The position numbers and the translations under genes are program-made. Below, one piece after another: positions 1 to 8,814 of a stretch of 64,000 nucleotides of DNA. A model generated the notes under the pieces. That model worked only from the letters and a program-made list of their open reading frames with translations. It was not told the origin of the DNA and searched no databases. The first letter of the stretch is position 1; each line of letters begins with the position of its first letter. Source of the DNA: Luteolibacter flavescens (GTDB lineage: Bacteria > Verrucomicrobiota > Verrucomicrobiia > Verrucomicrobiales > Akkermansiaceae); contig NZ_JAPDDS010000002.1 of assembly GCF_025950085.1 (NCBI RefSeq), positions 372,001 through 436,000 of the forward strand, in the 5' to 3' direction.

Positions 1-1224
1 AATGGCACGCTGGATATCAGCGGGAATGCGGTGGTCACCGCCGCCAGCGCGAATGGCGTGGTCATCGGCCAGGACGAGGTCGGCGTCGGCACCGTGAACC
101 TGAACGGTGGCACGCTCGTCACCAAGCGGGTCTTCGGCAACAACGGTACCAGCACCTTCAACTTCAACGGCGGCCTGCTGCGTGCGGGTGCCGGTGCGAA
201 TGCCGACTTCATCGCCGGCATCGACACCGCGGTGGTGGCGACGGGCGGTGCGAAGATCGACAGCAACGGCCAGACCGTGGCCGTGAGTGTCCCGCTCGTG
301 GCGGGCACGCCGAGCGGCGGCCTGACGAAGAGCGGCACCGGCACGCTGCGCCTGAACGGTGTGAATACCTACACGGGCGCGACGACCGTTTCCGCGGGTA
401 ATCTCGGAGGCACCGGCACCATCGCCGGACCCATCACCGTGCAGAGCGGTGCGGGCATCGCTCCGGGTGCGGCCACCGGCACGCTGACCGCCAGCGGCGG
501 CGTCACCCTCAGCGCGGGCTCGAACTTCGTCGTCACGCTGAATGACAGCCAGGCCGAGAACAGCAGCCGCCTCAGCGTCCCGGGTGCCTTGAATGTGGCA
601 GGCGTGAACCTCCAGGTGAACCTCGGTGGTGCGGCGGCCCAGGCCTCCTACACCATCGCCACCGCAGGCTCCGTCACCGGCACCTTCGCCTCGGTCCCGG
701 CCGGTGTGACCGTGACCTACAATGCGACGAGCATCACCATCACCCCGCCATCGGCGACGCCCTTCCAGTCTTGGATCGGTGCCTTCAATGTCGGCACCCT
801 TACGCAACCGGGCGATGATGCGGACGGCGACGGCATGACCAACCTCGAGGAATTCGCCCTTGATGGCGATCCTTCCAAGGGAGCGGCGTCGGGCAAGGTC
901 CGCTCGCGGATCGAGACGGTGGGCGGCCAGCAGGCGCTGGTCATCACCCTGCCGGTGCGTGCCGGAGCCACCTTTGACAACACGCCGGGCCCCGGCATGG
1001 ATGCCACGGTGGCGGCGGACGGTGTGACCTACATCATCCGCGGGTCGAACAACCTCACCGCCTTTGATCAAGGCGTCAGCGAGGTGACACCCGCCAGCGC
1101 TGCCAACATGCCGCCTCTCAGCGACGGGACGAAGTGGACCTACCGGACCTTCCGTCTGAATGGCGCGATCCCGGCACGGGGCACGAAGGGCTTCCTGGAC
1201 ATCCAGATCCAGCCCGCCCCCTGA
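1..1224 (+). CDS. C-terminal part of an autotransporter-associated beta-strand repeat surface protein (partial)
   Basis: The frame is open from the first base of the window, so the N-terminus lies outside; 407 residues are visible. Gly/Thr/Asn-rich beta-helix sequence fills the first 250 residues. It contains a classic passenger-associated repeat at about residues 106-134 (GGLTKSGTGTLRL followed by NTYTGATTVSAG). After residue 255 comes a hinge with a calcium-binding-like acidic loop (DDADGDG, about 271-278, then NLEEFALDGDP), followed by a C-terminal beta domain of about 120 residues. Verrucomicrobiota carry many such long secreted proteins with this DxDxDG-NLEE tail. It is probably exported and surface-attached; no enzyme motif is visible. 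A hairpin terminator follows at 1262. The exact ligand or role cannot be read from the sequence. Confidence 0.85.
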   Translation, partial: NGTLDISGNAVVTAASANGVVIGQDEVGVGTVNLNGGTLVTKRVFGNNGTSTFNFNGGLLRAGAGANADFIAGIDTAVVATGGAKIDSNGQTVAVSVPLVAGTPSGGLTKSGTGTLRLNGVNTYTGATTVSAGNLGGTGTIAGPITVQSGAGIAPGAATGTLTASGGVTLSAGSNFVVTLNDSQAENSSRLSVPGALNVAGVNLQVNLGGAAAQASYTIATAGSVTGTFASVPAGVTVTYNATSITITPPSATPFQSWIGAFNVGTLTQPGDDADGDGMTNLEEFALDGDPSKGAASGKVRSRIETVGGQQALVITLPVRAGATFDNTPGPGMDATVAADGVTYIIRGSNNLTAFDQGVSEVTPASAANMPPLSDGTKWTYRTFRLNGAIPARGTKGFLDIQIQPAP

Positions 1225-1261
1225 TCGGGCGGAGTAGCAGATTCCCAGGGTTCTTGGGTCT

Positions 1262-1297
1262 GGGCTCCGGTCGCCTCGTGCGGTCGGGGCCCTTTTT
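1262..1297 (+). terminator. Rho-independent terminator after the surface protein gene
   Basis: An imperfect stem, GGGCTCCG against CGGGGCCC, closes a loop of about 15 nt and is followed by TTTTT. It lies 38 bp after the stop codon. Confidence 0.6.
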
Positions 1298-1382
1298 CCG
1301 TCCGCTGCGGGTCCATTCCGTCCTCTGGCGGTCCATATTCCGCCTTGGCACCCCCGGATTCCCGGCCTAGAACCCGCCCGCC

Positions 1383-1496
1383 ATGTATACGACCAAGCAG
1401 ATCGACGTCACCGTTAAGATCTTCATCGTCCTCCTCATCATCGCGTTCTGCTACGCGACTTGGGGCGTGCTGGGATTGATCGGCATTGTCGGTTGA
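1383..1496 (+). CDS. Small single-pass membrane protein (37 aa)
   Basis: ATG start, 37 codons, TGA stop. The peptide begins MYTTKQIDVTVK and then has one hydrophobic stretch of about 24 residues (IFIVLLIIAFCYATWGVLG, then LIGIVG). This fits a single transmembrane helix with a charged cytoplasmic N-terminus. It is too short for ordinary ORF callers. It sits alone between a terminator and the convergent exonuclease gene. The ordered charged-then-hydrophobic pattern and good codon use suggest a real protein; function unknown. Confidence 0.5.
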   Translation: MYTTKQIDVTVKIFIVLLIIAFCYATWGVLGLIGIVG

Positions 1497-1540
1497 TCGA
1501 CGGGCCGCGGGCAGGTTTTTGCCCCTGTTTTTCCCGTCGT

Positions 1541-2107
1541 TCACTTCCAGCCCACGGCCACCTCCTGCAGGTGGCCGCCGCGGTCGTGGTATTTGATGTG
1601 GCCGTTCGCGAGCGCGTATTCGTGCACGCATTTGGTCACCTTCACGTCGAAGGCGCAGTATTCCGCGATCTTCATGAGCGGCTCGGTGCTGCCGGTTTTC
1701 TTGTATTCCTGCCACCACTTCAGCGCGTCCAGCCCGTCGGCGGACTTGCCGGTGCCGAGCGAGGCGGAGGCTGCGGCATCCAGCTTCATGCGGAAGCCGA
1801 GGATCTCCTGCAGGTCCAGCATCATGTCCAGATTCACCGTCTGCGACGGCAGGTCGTAGATCGTGTAGCCCTGGAGCACGGGGTAGTCGAATTCCACGTG
1901 ATTCCACCCGACGACCAGGTCGGCGCGGACCAGCTCGTCCACCAGCTCGTTGATGTCGTGCTCGCCGTAGATCCGGTAGCCGCCGCGGGCGGTGCTGTAG
2001 GTCACGGCCACGGAGACCCCCATCTTGTCCTTGTGGGCGGAGCCCCCCACGTCGCCGAAGCTGCGCTGCGTTTCGAGGTCGAAATAGACGATGTTCTTGC
2101 CGGACAC
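1541..2107 (-). CDS. DEDDy-type 3'-5' exonuclease domain protein (RNase H-like, YprB-type)
   Basis: A 188-residue protein made almost entirely of an RNase H-like exonuclease fold. The acidic motifs are in place: D10 and E12 in YFDLET (motif I), D74 in GWNHVEFDYPVL (motif II), and Y150-x3-D154 in EYCAFD (motif III), which makes it a DEDDy enzyme. Members remove nucleotides from 3' ends of DNA or RNA; similar domains occur alone or fused to helicases (YprB, RNase_H_2 family). The start is GTG at 2107; no upstream ATG in frame gives a better protein. A minisatellite starts only 64 bp upstream and may overlap its promoter. The substrate is unknown. Confidence 0.8.
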   Translation of the reverse strand: MSGKNIVYFDLETQRSFGDVGGSAHKDKMGVSVAVTYSTARGGYRIYGEHDINELVDELVRADLVVGWNHVEFDYPVLQGYTIYDLPSQTVNLDMMLDLQEILGFRMKLDAAASASLGTGKSADGLDALKWWQEYKKTGSTEPLMKIAEYCAFDVKVTKCVHEYALANGHIKYHDRGGHLQEVAVGWK

Positions 2108-2170
2108 GCGCGGAGCCTAGGCGGTGCCCCGCGAGTCCCGCAACCCTTCTGGCGAGGCTTGGCAGGATGA

Positions 2171-2345
2171 AGGCGGGTGAGGCGGGTGAGGCGGGTGAGG
2201 CGGGTGAGGCGGGTGAGGCGGGTGAGGCGGGTGAGGCGGGTGAGGCGGGTGAAGGCGGGTGAAGGCGGGTGAAGGCGGGTGAAGGCGGGTGAAGGCGGGT
2301 GAAGGCGGGTGAAGGCGGGTGCGGGCGGGTGCGGGTGCGGGCAGG
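2171..2345. repeat. Minisatellite: nine 9-bp units then six to seven 10-bp units
   Basis: From 2172 to 2252 the unit GGCGGGTGA is repeated nine times without change. From 2253 to 2320 it becomes AGGCGGGTGA, six full copies and a partial one. It then decays into GTGCGGGC-like sequence to about 2345. No spacers separate the units, so this is not a CRISPR. It lies in the leader of the exonuclease gene on the minus strand. Such perfect arrays usually vary in copy number by slippage. Confidence 0.95.
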
Positions 2346-2741
2346 CGCGCATGTCAGGGCCAAAGGCCCGGCCATCCCTCAGCCCGGGCCATCGGCCCGG
2401 GAAGGGGATCACCGTGAAGACGGCGGCCTGAAGGGCCGCGATAGGGATGACGGCCCGCCCCGCGGATGCGGTGAGGAGATTGCCGGATGAGGGGAGGTCG
2501 CTTGGCGGGATCTGTTGGTCGGACTTTTTGGGGGAGACGGATCTGTAAATCCCGCGCATGCCGCTCCCGTATCGCGGCCCTACAGGCCGCCTGCTCGGCC
2601 GAATCACACACCCGGGCCGATGGCCCGGGCTGAGGGATGGTCGGGCCTTTGGCCCTTTGACCGGCGGTGCCTTGATCGACACCTGCTTATAGTCCAGTCG
2701 GTCGGCTCCGACCTCCGGGCCTTTTGATCGCTCCCGACCGG
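2346..2741. repeat. Gene-free stretch holding a 45-bp inverted repeat (2356-2400 / 2612-2656)
   Basis: No credible gene is visible between the minisatellite and the gene ending at 2742. The stretch holds two inverted copies of a 45-bp sequence beginning AGGGCCAAAGGCCC, which match at 44 of 45 positions and are 211 bp apart. Each arm is itself built of small palindromes (GGGCCAAAGGCCC and CCCGGGCCATCGGCCCGGG). Weaker inverted similarity continues inward (CGCGATAGGG and TATCGCGGCC). It resembles a REP/MITE-like non-coding element or the remains of one. Confidence 0.75.
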
Positions 2742-3125
2742 TCAGCCCGCGGTGGGCAGGGGATAGCACGCCATCTCCTTCAGCTCCGGCCAGGTCGGGG
2801 CCTGCACTTCCGCGGCGAGCTTCATCATGCCGTCCTTGCCGGTCTGGAGGCACCAGGTGCGGATGCGGGCCTCGATGGCCAGGTAGGGCGCGTCGTATTC
2901 CTCGGTGAATTGCACCACGCCGAGAACCGGGTAGCTACCGCCGGGGAATTTCGTCCGCGTCATCGCGAAGATCGCGACCTGCGAATTCTTCGGAATCAGG
3001 TCCGCCGCCATCTGCGGCAGTTCCCGCCGGATCACCTCCAGGCAAGGCATGATCGCATCCATATCCCACGCCAGCAGCTCGTAGATCGGCGGCTCAAGCG
3101 GGGTGAAATAGAGGTCCACTTCCAT
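2742..3125 (-). CDS. Hypothetical protein, 127 aa
   Basis: ATG start at 3125, 127 residues, soluble, no signal peptide or membrane segment. It begins MEVDLYFTPLEPPIYELLAW and has a mixed alpha/beta pattern with several aromatic and acidic residues and two cysteines near the C-terminus. I do not recognise the family. The codon use resembles that of neighbouring genes and the overlapping frames look worse, so it is probably real. It is divergent from the amidohydrolase gene and shares a roughly 314-bp upstream gap with it. Confidence 0.6.
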   Translation of the reverse strand: MEVDLYFTPLEPPIYELLAWDMDAIMPCLEVIRRELPQMAADLIPKNSQVAIFAMTRTKFPGGSYPVLGVVQFTEEYDAPYLAIEARIRTWCLQTGKDGMMKLAAEVQAPTWPELKEMACYPLPTAG

Positions 3126-3439
3126 GGGAGGGCGCGGTCAGGTTACGAATACGGAGCCGGTCGTCACGACTTTCCCGGTCCTTATTATAACCCCGCCGGA
3201 GCGGAATTTGTTGCCGCCGGGCGGGAGGACATCCGCCGCAGCATGTCCGTGTCGGGCGAAATTCCAGCAATTCGTGGGAAAACGGCGGGGAATGCCGAAT
3301 TGTCTAACAGCTTTCGTTGGTTTCGTGGCAATCCATTGCTCCAGCACCTTCGGATCCGGGGAAACCCCCGGAGTATCGTGCCAGTGCCCCAACTCGTCGC
3401 TCGACGATGGGGCTTTCCATGGGCAGATCGTTTCATCTC
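3126..3439. other. Divergent intergenic region, no gene seen
   Basis: This 314-bp gap separates two divergently transcribed genes and should carry both promoters, but no clear -35/-10 pair stands out. An in-frame extension of the downstream gene back to 3317 is possible, but its translation is low-complexity and unlike the family. It carries one copy of the 8-mer TCTAACAG (3303-3310). Confidence 0.5.
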
Positions 3440-4417
3440 ATGCGCATCGACTGTCACGTACACATGGTCGGCACCGGGACCGGAGGCACGGGATGTTGGT
3501 ACCGGCCGAAGGGATTCACGAAGATCGGCGAGCCCTTCCTCGTGAAGGCGGTGGGCCTTACCACGCATGACCTGCACGGCCCGGACTTCGACCGCCTGTA
3601 TGTGGGGAAGCTGTTAGAGTTTATCCGCACGTCATCGCTCGACCGCGCGCTGCTGCTCGCCCACGAGCTGCCGCACTTGGAGGATGGCACGCCCCTGCCC
3701 GAGCGATCCTCGCTGTACGTGCCAAATGACTGCGTGCTGACATTGGCAAAGGAGCACCCGGAATTCCTCGCCGGGGTCTCGATCCACCCGGCGCGGAAGG
3801 ACGCGATGGAGGAGCTGGAGAAGTGCCTCGCCGGCAGTGCCTCGGCGCTGAAGTGCCTGCCGAATGTGCAGGGCATCGACTGGAACGACCGTCGCTACAC
3901 CGGCTTCCTGGAGCGCATGGCGGAGGCGGGGCTGCCGCTGCTGGCGCACACCGGCAGCGAGCGGACGATGCCGGTGATGGATCACACGCTCGCCTCGCCG
4001 CGGGTGCTCACGCGCGCGCTGGAGATCGGCGTCACGTGCATCGCGGCGCACGCGGGCACGGGCATGATGCTGCTGGACCCCGACTACTTCGATGTCTTCG
4101 CGGAGATGCTCGCGAGATATCCGAATCTCTACGGGGACAACAGCGCGCTCGCTGGGCTGAGCTTCCGCCTGCGTCCCTCCGCGCTGGGCGCGATGATCTC
4201 TGGCCTCATGGACGGCCGCATCCTCCATGGAAGCGATTTGCCGGTGCCGCCCAGCGGCCTGCTCCCGTGGGTCTTTGGCATGATCCGTTGGGAAGACTTC
4301 ATGGACAGCCGCGCGGTCGCGAATCCGCTGGAGAGGGATGCCGTGCTGAAGGAGATGATGGGCTTCAGCGATCTCTCCTTCACCCGTGCGACCAGTGTGC
4401 TGCGCGGGGTGACGTGA
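3440..4417 (+). CDS. Amidohydrolase family (PF04909-type) metal-dependent hydrolase
   Basis: A TIM-barrel hydrolase of 325 residues when started at the ATG before RIDCHVH. The metal set is complete: H6-x-H8 after the first strand, H170 (LLAHTGSE), H204 (IAAHAGTG) and D266 (HGSDLPVPP). This is the ligand pattern of the amidohydrolase_2 family, which includes decarboxylases and lactonases acting on small aromatic or carboxylic substrates. Longer starts exist (3407 and 3317), but family members begin almost directly at the HxH strand. No signal peptide, so cytosolic. The neighbours do not indicate a pathway, so the substrate is unknown. Confidence 0.85.
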   Translation: MRIDCHVHMVGTGTGGTGCWYRPKGFTKIGEPFLVKAVGLTTHDLHGPDFDRLYVGKLLEFIRTSSLDRALLLAHELPHLEDGTPLPERSSLYVPNDCVLTLAKEHPEFLAGVSIHPARKDAMEELEKCLAGSASALKCLPNVQGIDWNDRRYTGFLERMAEAGLPLLAHTGSERTMPVMDHTLASPRVLTRALEIGVTCIAAHAGTGMMLLDPDYFDVFAEMLARYPNLYGDNSALAGLSFRLRPSALGAMISGLMDGRILHGSDLPVPPSGLLPWVFGMIRWEDFMDSRAVANPLERDAVLKEMMGFSDLSFTRATSVLRGVT

Positions 4418-4516
4418 TGGCCCGGTGGCGCGCTCGTCCGATTTTCCGGCTACCTACGCGATCACGTGATGCACGTGCGGGCGATCTCCGGTATGTTCCG
4501 GGAATCCCCCTGTTTT

Positions 4517-4966
4517 ATGAGAACCGCATCCCCCCTGCGGTCCACGTTTGCGAGAGGCATGACCCTGCTGGAACTCACGGTGGTCATTGCTGTACTCCTT
4601 GCGTTGACCTCTGTACTGTTCCTCGGAGCACGCGCTTGGAAAAGTGGCGCCGACCGCACCGCCTGCATCATGAATATCCGCAACGTCCAGACGGCCGTGC
4701 GGTCCTATCAGAATATCTACGGCTATACGGCCGGTGGCATGCCCTATGCCGAGAATGGCACGCAGGACATCGCGGCCCACCTCCATACGAAAGGCTACAT
4801 CACCCCCGAACAGTTTGCGGCTATTCAGGGCGATAGTCCATGTGCCGGCGGCGGCCTCTATGAGTGCCTCTATCCGGATACTTTCCCGCCGGTCGGCCAG
4901 CTCTACATCGGGTGCTCCCTTGCCTCGACGAAGAAGCACGAGCTGACCCCGGGCGTCGAGTGGTGA
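4517..4966 (+). CDS. Type IV prepilin / type II secretion pseudopilin-like protein
   Basis: 149 residues with a class III (prepilin) signal: a basic leader (MRTASPLRSTFARG), cleavage expected between G14 and M15, Glu at position +5 of the mature protein (E19) and a hydrophobic helix (residues 20-37). The rest is a short globular domain with four cysteines. Verrucomicrobiota and Planctomycetota encode many scattered proteins of this kind (N-terminal methylation domain). They are processed by prepilin peptidase and may be minor pseudopilins or secreted proteins. No other secretion gene lies nearby. The start at 4517 is chosen because an upstream ATG (4466) would put 30 residues before the cleavage site. 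Confidence 0.8.
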   Translation: MRTASPLRSTFARGMTLLELTVVIAVLLALTSVLFLGARAWKSGADRTACIMNIRNVQTAVRSYQNIYGYTAGGMPYAENGTQDIAAHLHTKGYITPEQFAAIQGDSPCAGGGLYECLYPDTFPPVGQLYIGCSLASTKKHELTPGVEW

Positions 4967-5368
4967 GGATGGCGTAGGAAAGCGACGCGTGGAAACGACG
5001 GGCACCCGCCTGACGGGAGCAGCGCGGCGTGATTCACGTGGCAAAGGATTTCGCAAGGTGCCGTGCCTTGGCGGCGGACAATGGGTCCGCGGTCGCAAGG
5101 GGGGTGACGGCGCATGCATGGAAGCCCGGCAGCAAGTGCCGGACAGGTAGGAGAAGAACATCGGTGGCGTCCCGAGCGGGCGCTTCATGCAGGGAAGCGC
5201 ATGGCCAAGCACGGCCGGCCTTCGCCTCGGCACACAGGGGACGGTCCGCCAGCATGGCGTACCATCAGCCGCATGGCATGGAGCGTCGCATTCCGGATGC
5301 CCGGTCTCGGGGGTCTCCCTGTTCCGGTGCTTCCTCCCGGGCTTCCATGCATTGCATTGCCCGCCCGA
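4967..5368. repeat. Gene-free region with an imperfect inverted repeat (5112-5147 / 5318-5355)
   Basis: This 402-bp gap lies between the prepilin gene and the end of rmuC (convergent). It holds two inverted arms of 36-38 bp (GCATGCATGGAAGCCCGG... against ...CCGGGCTTCCATGCATTGC) that differ at only a few positions and two indels, about 170 bp apart. The rest shows no coding pattern; the possible short frames are low quality. No T-tract terminator is seen. Confidence 0.65.
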
Positions 5369-6862
5369 TCAATCGTCCTCGTTTTCGAGAGCGAGCCTGA
5401 GATCTGAGGCGGCGGAGGTCGCCTTTTCCTTCGGGTCCTCGGCGATGGGCCCGGAGGCGACGGCTGGAGCTTGTGCATCCGCCGCCGCGTCGAGTGCGGG
5501 CAGGCGTGGTGCCCGCTCGATCGGGGCGAGATCCTGCAGCGTGGCATTTTCCGGGGCGGCTTGCAGGTCCTCGAATTTCCGCGCGGTGATGAGCACGCGG
5601 GTTTCGTAGGAAGCCACGGCGGCATTGTAGTGGCCCACCGCATTCTCCAGCGACTTGCCCATCTTGCCGAAGTGCCCGGCCAGCACGGAGAGGCGCTCGT
5701 GCATCGTCCGCCCCAGCACGAAGATCTCGCGCGCGTTTTCCGAGAGCGCCTGCTGCCGCCATCCGTAAGCGACCGCGCGCAGCAGTGCGATCAGCGTGGT
5801 GGGCGTGGCGAGGATCACTCCTTGGTTCGATCCCTTTTCGATCAGCTCCGGGTCCACCTGTAGCGCGGCGGAGAAGAAGGACTCGCTCGGCAGGAAGAGC
5901 ACGGTGAACTCCGGTGCGTGCTCGAATTGCGCCGCATAGTTCTTCGAGGAAAGCTGGGCGATGTGCGTGCGCACCTGCCGCGCATGGCGTAGCAGCGCCT
6001 CGTCCCGGGCGCGGTCCTCGGTCGCTTCCAGCGCATCGAGGTAGGCGTCCATCGGCGTCTTCGCATCCACCACGATCACCTTTTCCCCCGGCAGGTGGAC
6101 GACCATGTCCGGCCTCAGGCGCTTGCCCTCGTCGGTCGTGGTGGTGGTCTGCAGGGAGAAGTCGCAGTGCTCCTGCATGCCGGCCATCTCCACCACGCGG
6201 CGGAGCTGGATCTCTCCCCACTGGCCGCGGCCGGTCGGCTGGCGCAGCGCCTTCACGAGCTGGGATGTCTCGCGCTGCAGGCCGAGCTGGCCCTCTGCCA
6301 GCGTGCGCACCTGCGTCCGGAGCTCGGCGTAGGCACCCTCGCGCGCCTTTTCGATCTCCCCGATGCGTCCCTCGAATTTCCCCAGCGAGTCCGCGACCGG
6401 CTTCACCAGGCTCTCGATCGCCATGCGGCGCTTGTCCAGATCGCCCTTTGCTTCCTCGGACTGGGCGCGCAGCGAGGTCTTCGCAAGATGGAGGAAAGTT
6501 TCCGCGGACGAGCGCAGGGCGTCCGACGAGAGTGCCTTGAAGGTATCGGAAAGCCGCTGCTCCGCGCGCTCCAGCAGGGCCCGCTTCTCGGCGGCGGACC
6601 TTCTTTCGTCGTCCAGCCGGGTCCTCACCTCGGTGAGCTGGGTGCGCAGCATCTGGCCGGCCTTCTCATGCTCCGTGGACTCCGCGGCGGTGGCCACCAG
6701 GCGGGCCTCCAGCTCGGTGGTGCGGCGCTCCTCGGCGCGGATGCGCTCCTCGTAGCGGGCCCGCCGCCCGGACAGGGCGAGCAGCGTGATCAGCCAGCCG
6801 AGGAATGCTCCGGCGAGGGCAGACAGGATCCACGGCAGGGCGGTTTCGAGTTCGGGAGGCAT
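5369..6862 (-). CDS. rmuC: DNA recombination protein RmuC
   Basis: A 497-residue protein with one N-terminal membrane helix (about residues 6-28), a long charged coiled coil (about 35-190) and the RmuC nuclease-like domain (about 195-420). Recognisable signatures are [39 protein letters not shown] and [18 protein letters not shown]. RmuC proteins limit recombination at inverted repeats and are thought to be membrane-anchored PD-(D/E)XK-like nucleases; the E-x-Q, D and D-x-K residues expected for that fold are present. The C-terminal 70 residues are Ala/Pro-rich. Start 6862 ([11 protein letters not shown]) is chosen because the further 42 upstream residues are low quality. Divergent from sodA. 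Confidence 0.92.
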   Translation of the reverse strand: MPPELETALPWILSALAGAFLGWLITLLALSGRRARYEERIRAEERRTTELEARLVATAAESTEHEKAGQMLRTQLTEVRTRLDDERRSAAEKRALLERAEQRLSDTFKALSSDALRSSAETFLHLAKTSLRAQSEEAKGDLDKRRMAIESLVKPVADSLGKFEGRIGEIEKAREGAYAELRTQVRTLAEGQLGLQRETSQLVKALRQPTGRGQWGEIQLRRVVEMAGMQEHCDFSLQTTTTTDEGKRLRPDMVVHLPGEKVIVVDAKTPMDAYLDALEATEDRARDEALLRHARQVRTHIAQLSSKNYAAQFEHAPEFTVLFLPSESFFSAALQVDPELIEKGSNQGVILATPTTLIALLRAVAYGWRQQALSENAREIFVLGRTMHERLSVLAGHFGKMGKSLENAVGHYNAAVASYETRVLITARKFEDLQAAPENATLQDLAPIERAPRLPALDAAADAQAPAVASGPIAEDPKEKATSAASDLRLALENEDD

Positions 6863-6977
6863 GGATGGTGGGATTGTTCCTTGCGGCGGGCAAGATGCGC
6901 GGCATCGTTCCGTCCGTCGCGCGCCGACCGGGGTACCGGCCGGGCCGCGCGAACGCAAATCAAACCGACCCACCATC

Positions 6978-7604
<627 letters not shown>

Positions 7605-7660
7605 GACCCTGCAAGGCTGGCCCCGTGAAAGTGGACGCCTGCCTTCATCGACCATTCAAG

Positions 7661-7693
7661 AACGGCCGTCGGAATCCCCGGCGGCCGTTTTTT
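7661..7693 (+). terminator. Rho-independent terminator of sodA
   Basis: A perfect 8-bp stem (AACGGCCG / CGGCCGTT) with a 13-nt loop is followed by a run of T, 57 bp after the sodA stop codon. Confidence 0.9.
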
Positions 7694-7739
7694 CGTGTCC
7701 GCTCAGGTCAATCGGCTCATCCCCTTCATCCGCGTCCCG

Positions 7740-8738
7740 TCACAGACCCGTGGAAAGCAGCTTTGCCGCCACGGCATCGATCGCTTCCCGGCTGTCCAGA
7801 TCCTCCACCCCTGCCCAGCGGCAGAGCAGCGGGAGAGCGATCCCAAGTGAACGCCGGAAGGTGGATGCCTCGAAGGCCACGGTGTCCGGCATGCCGGTGA
7901 AGGCACCCAGCCCGGCTGCATCCGCCCGCTCCAGCACGTCGGCGGAGAGCTGGGTGATGCGCGCCATTTTCTTGTAGTTCAGCCGGTCCGGCGTGTCGCT
8001 CGGCCGGTGATAGTGCTGCCAGCGACCGCAGGAAAAGAAGAGATACGGCACGCGGTTTTTGCGGAAGATCCCGTGGTCGCTCATGTCGCCCACGTAGCGG
8101 TTCAGAGCGGCGATCAGGCGCAGCTTCGCGGGCAGGGAAGTCGTGCCCAGCAGGTCCGGCAAATCCGGGTGGCTCTCTGCTCCGGTGACGAAGAGCAGGT
8201 CCTTCAGGAATGGCACCTGCACGTCGTGGCCGACCAGATCGTAGATCACCGCCAGGTGCACGCCGCGGTCGTCCAGTTCGTCCGTCGCGAAGCGGATGCT
8301 GCCCATCGGCGGGCCTTGGAAATACGGCGGCTCTTCCGCGTCAAAGATGGCCACGACCAGGTCGCGCCCGTAGCCGCCCTGCTTCATCGCCGCCTCCGCC
8401 AGTGCCAGGCAGATGGCCACCGCCGCGCCATTGTCGTCCGCGCATGGGGCCTCGATCACGCTGTCATAGTGCGCGCCGATCAGCAGCGGGGCCAGCGAGC
8501 GATCCCGCCCCGGCACCACGCCGACGAAATTCGTGAAGGCGATCCCTTCCCACTCGTAAGGCAGCGCAAAGGAATCCCCGCGATACGGCACCAGTCCGAT
8601 CTCCTCCATCCGGCGCGCCACGAAACGCTCGGCCACCGCGTGTCCTTCCGTGCCCACCATCCGCCCCTCCGGCCTGCAGAGCTCATGGACATCCTTTTCC
8701 AGAGCTGCGGCGAGGTGGGAAATGTCGGGGAGGCTCAT
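7740..8738 (-). CDS. M28 family zinc aminopeptidase-like metallopeptidase
   Basis: 332 residues. The two-zinc site of M28 peptidases is complete: H90 (GAHYDS), D101 (CADDNGA), the E135-E136 pair (FDAEEPPYF), D167 (YDLVGHD) and a C-terminal histidine near residue 244 (QHYHRPSDTPDRLNY). Family members remove N-terminal residues from peptides or cyclise glutaminyl N-termini. There is no signal peptide and no accessory domain, so it is a compact cytosolic form. It ends facing the sodA terminator and starts 77 bp from the end of the fucosidase gene, on the same strand. Confidence 0.9.
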   Translation of the reverse strand: MSLPDISHLAAALEKDVHELCRPEGRMVGTEGHAVAERFVARRMEEIGLVPYRGDSFALPYEWEGIAFTNFVGVVPGRDRSLAPLLIGAHYDSVIEAPCADDNGAAVAICLALAEAAMKQGGYGRDLVVAIFDAEEPPYFQGPPMGSIRFATDELDDRGVHLAVIYDLVGHDVQVPFLKDLLFVTGAESHPDLPDLLGTTSLPAKLRLIAALNRYVGDMSDHGIFRKNRVPYLFFSCGRWQHYHRPSDTPDRLNYKKMARITQLSADVLERADAAGLGAFTGMPDTVAFEASTFRRSLGIALPLLCRWAGVEDLDSREAIDAVAAKLLSTGL

Positions 8739-8814
8739 GGGAAGGGGTGCTCCGGGTCGGGCGCGCCATCGATTACTATTCGTCTAGTAGTTCGCCCGGG
8801 CATCGGGCCCCGCC

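Noticed and set aside
2171-2345. CRISPR-like array
   Set aside because: Units are 9-10 bp and directly joined with no spacers, and no cas genes are present.
1140-2375. Long minus-strand frame of 411 codons with Ser-Pro-Ala repeats
   Set aside because: It is produced by reading through the minisatellite and across the exonuclease gene in another frame; the repeats are a result of the DNA array.
5100-5160. Cobalamin-riboswitch-like string near 5121 (GAAGCCCGG...GTGCCGG)
   Set aside because: Only a few bases resemble the box; the rest of the riboswitch core is missing and no transporter or cobalamin gene follows.
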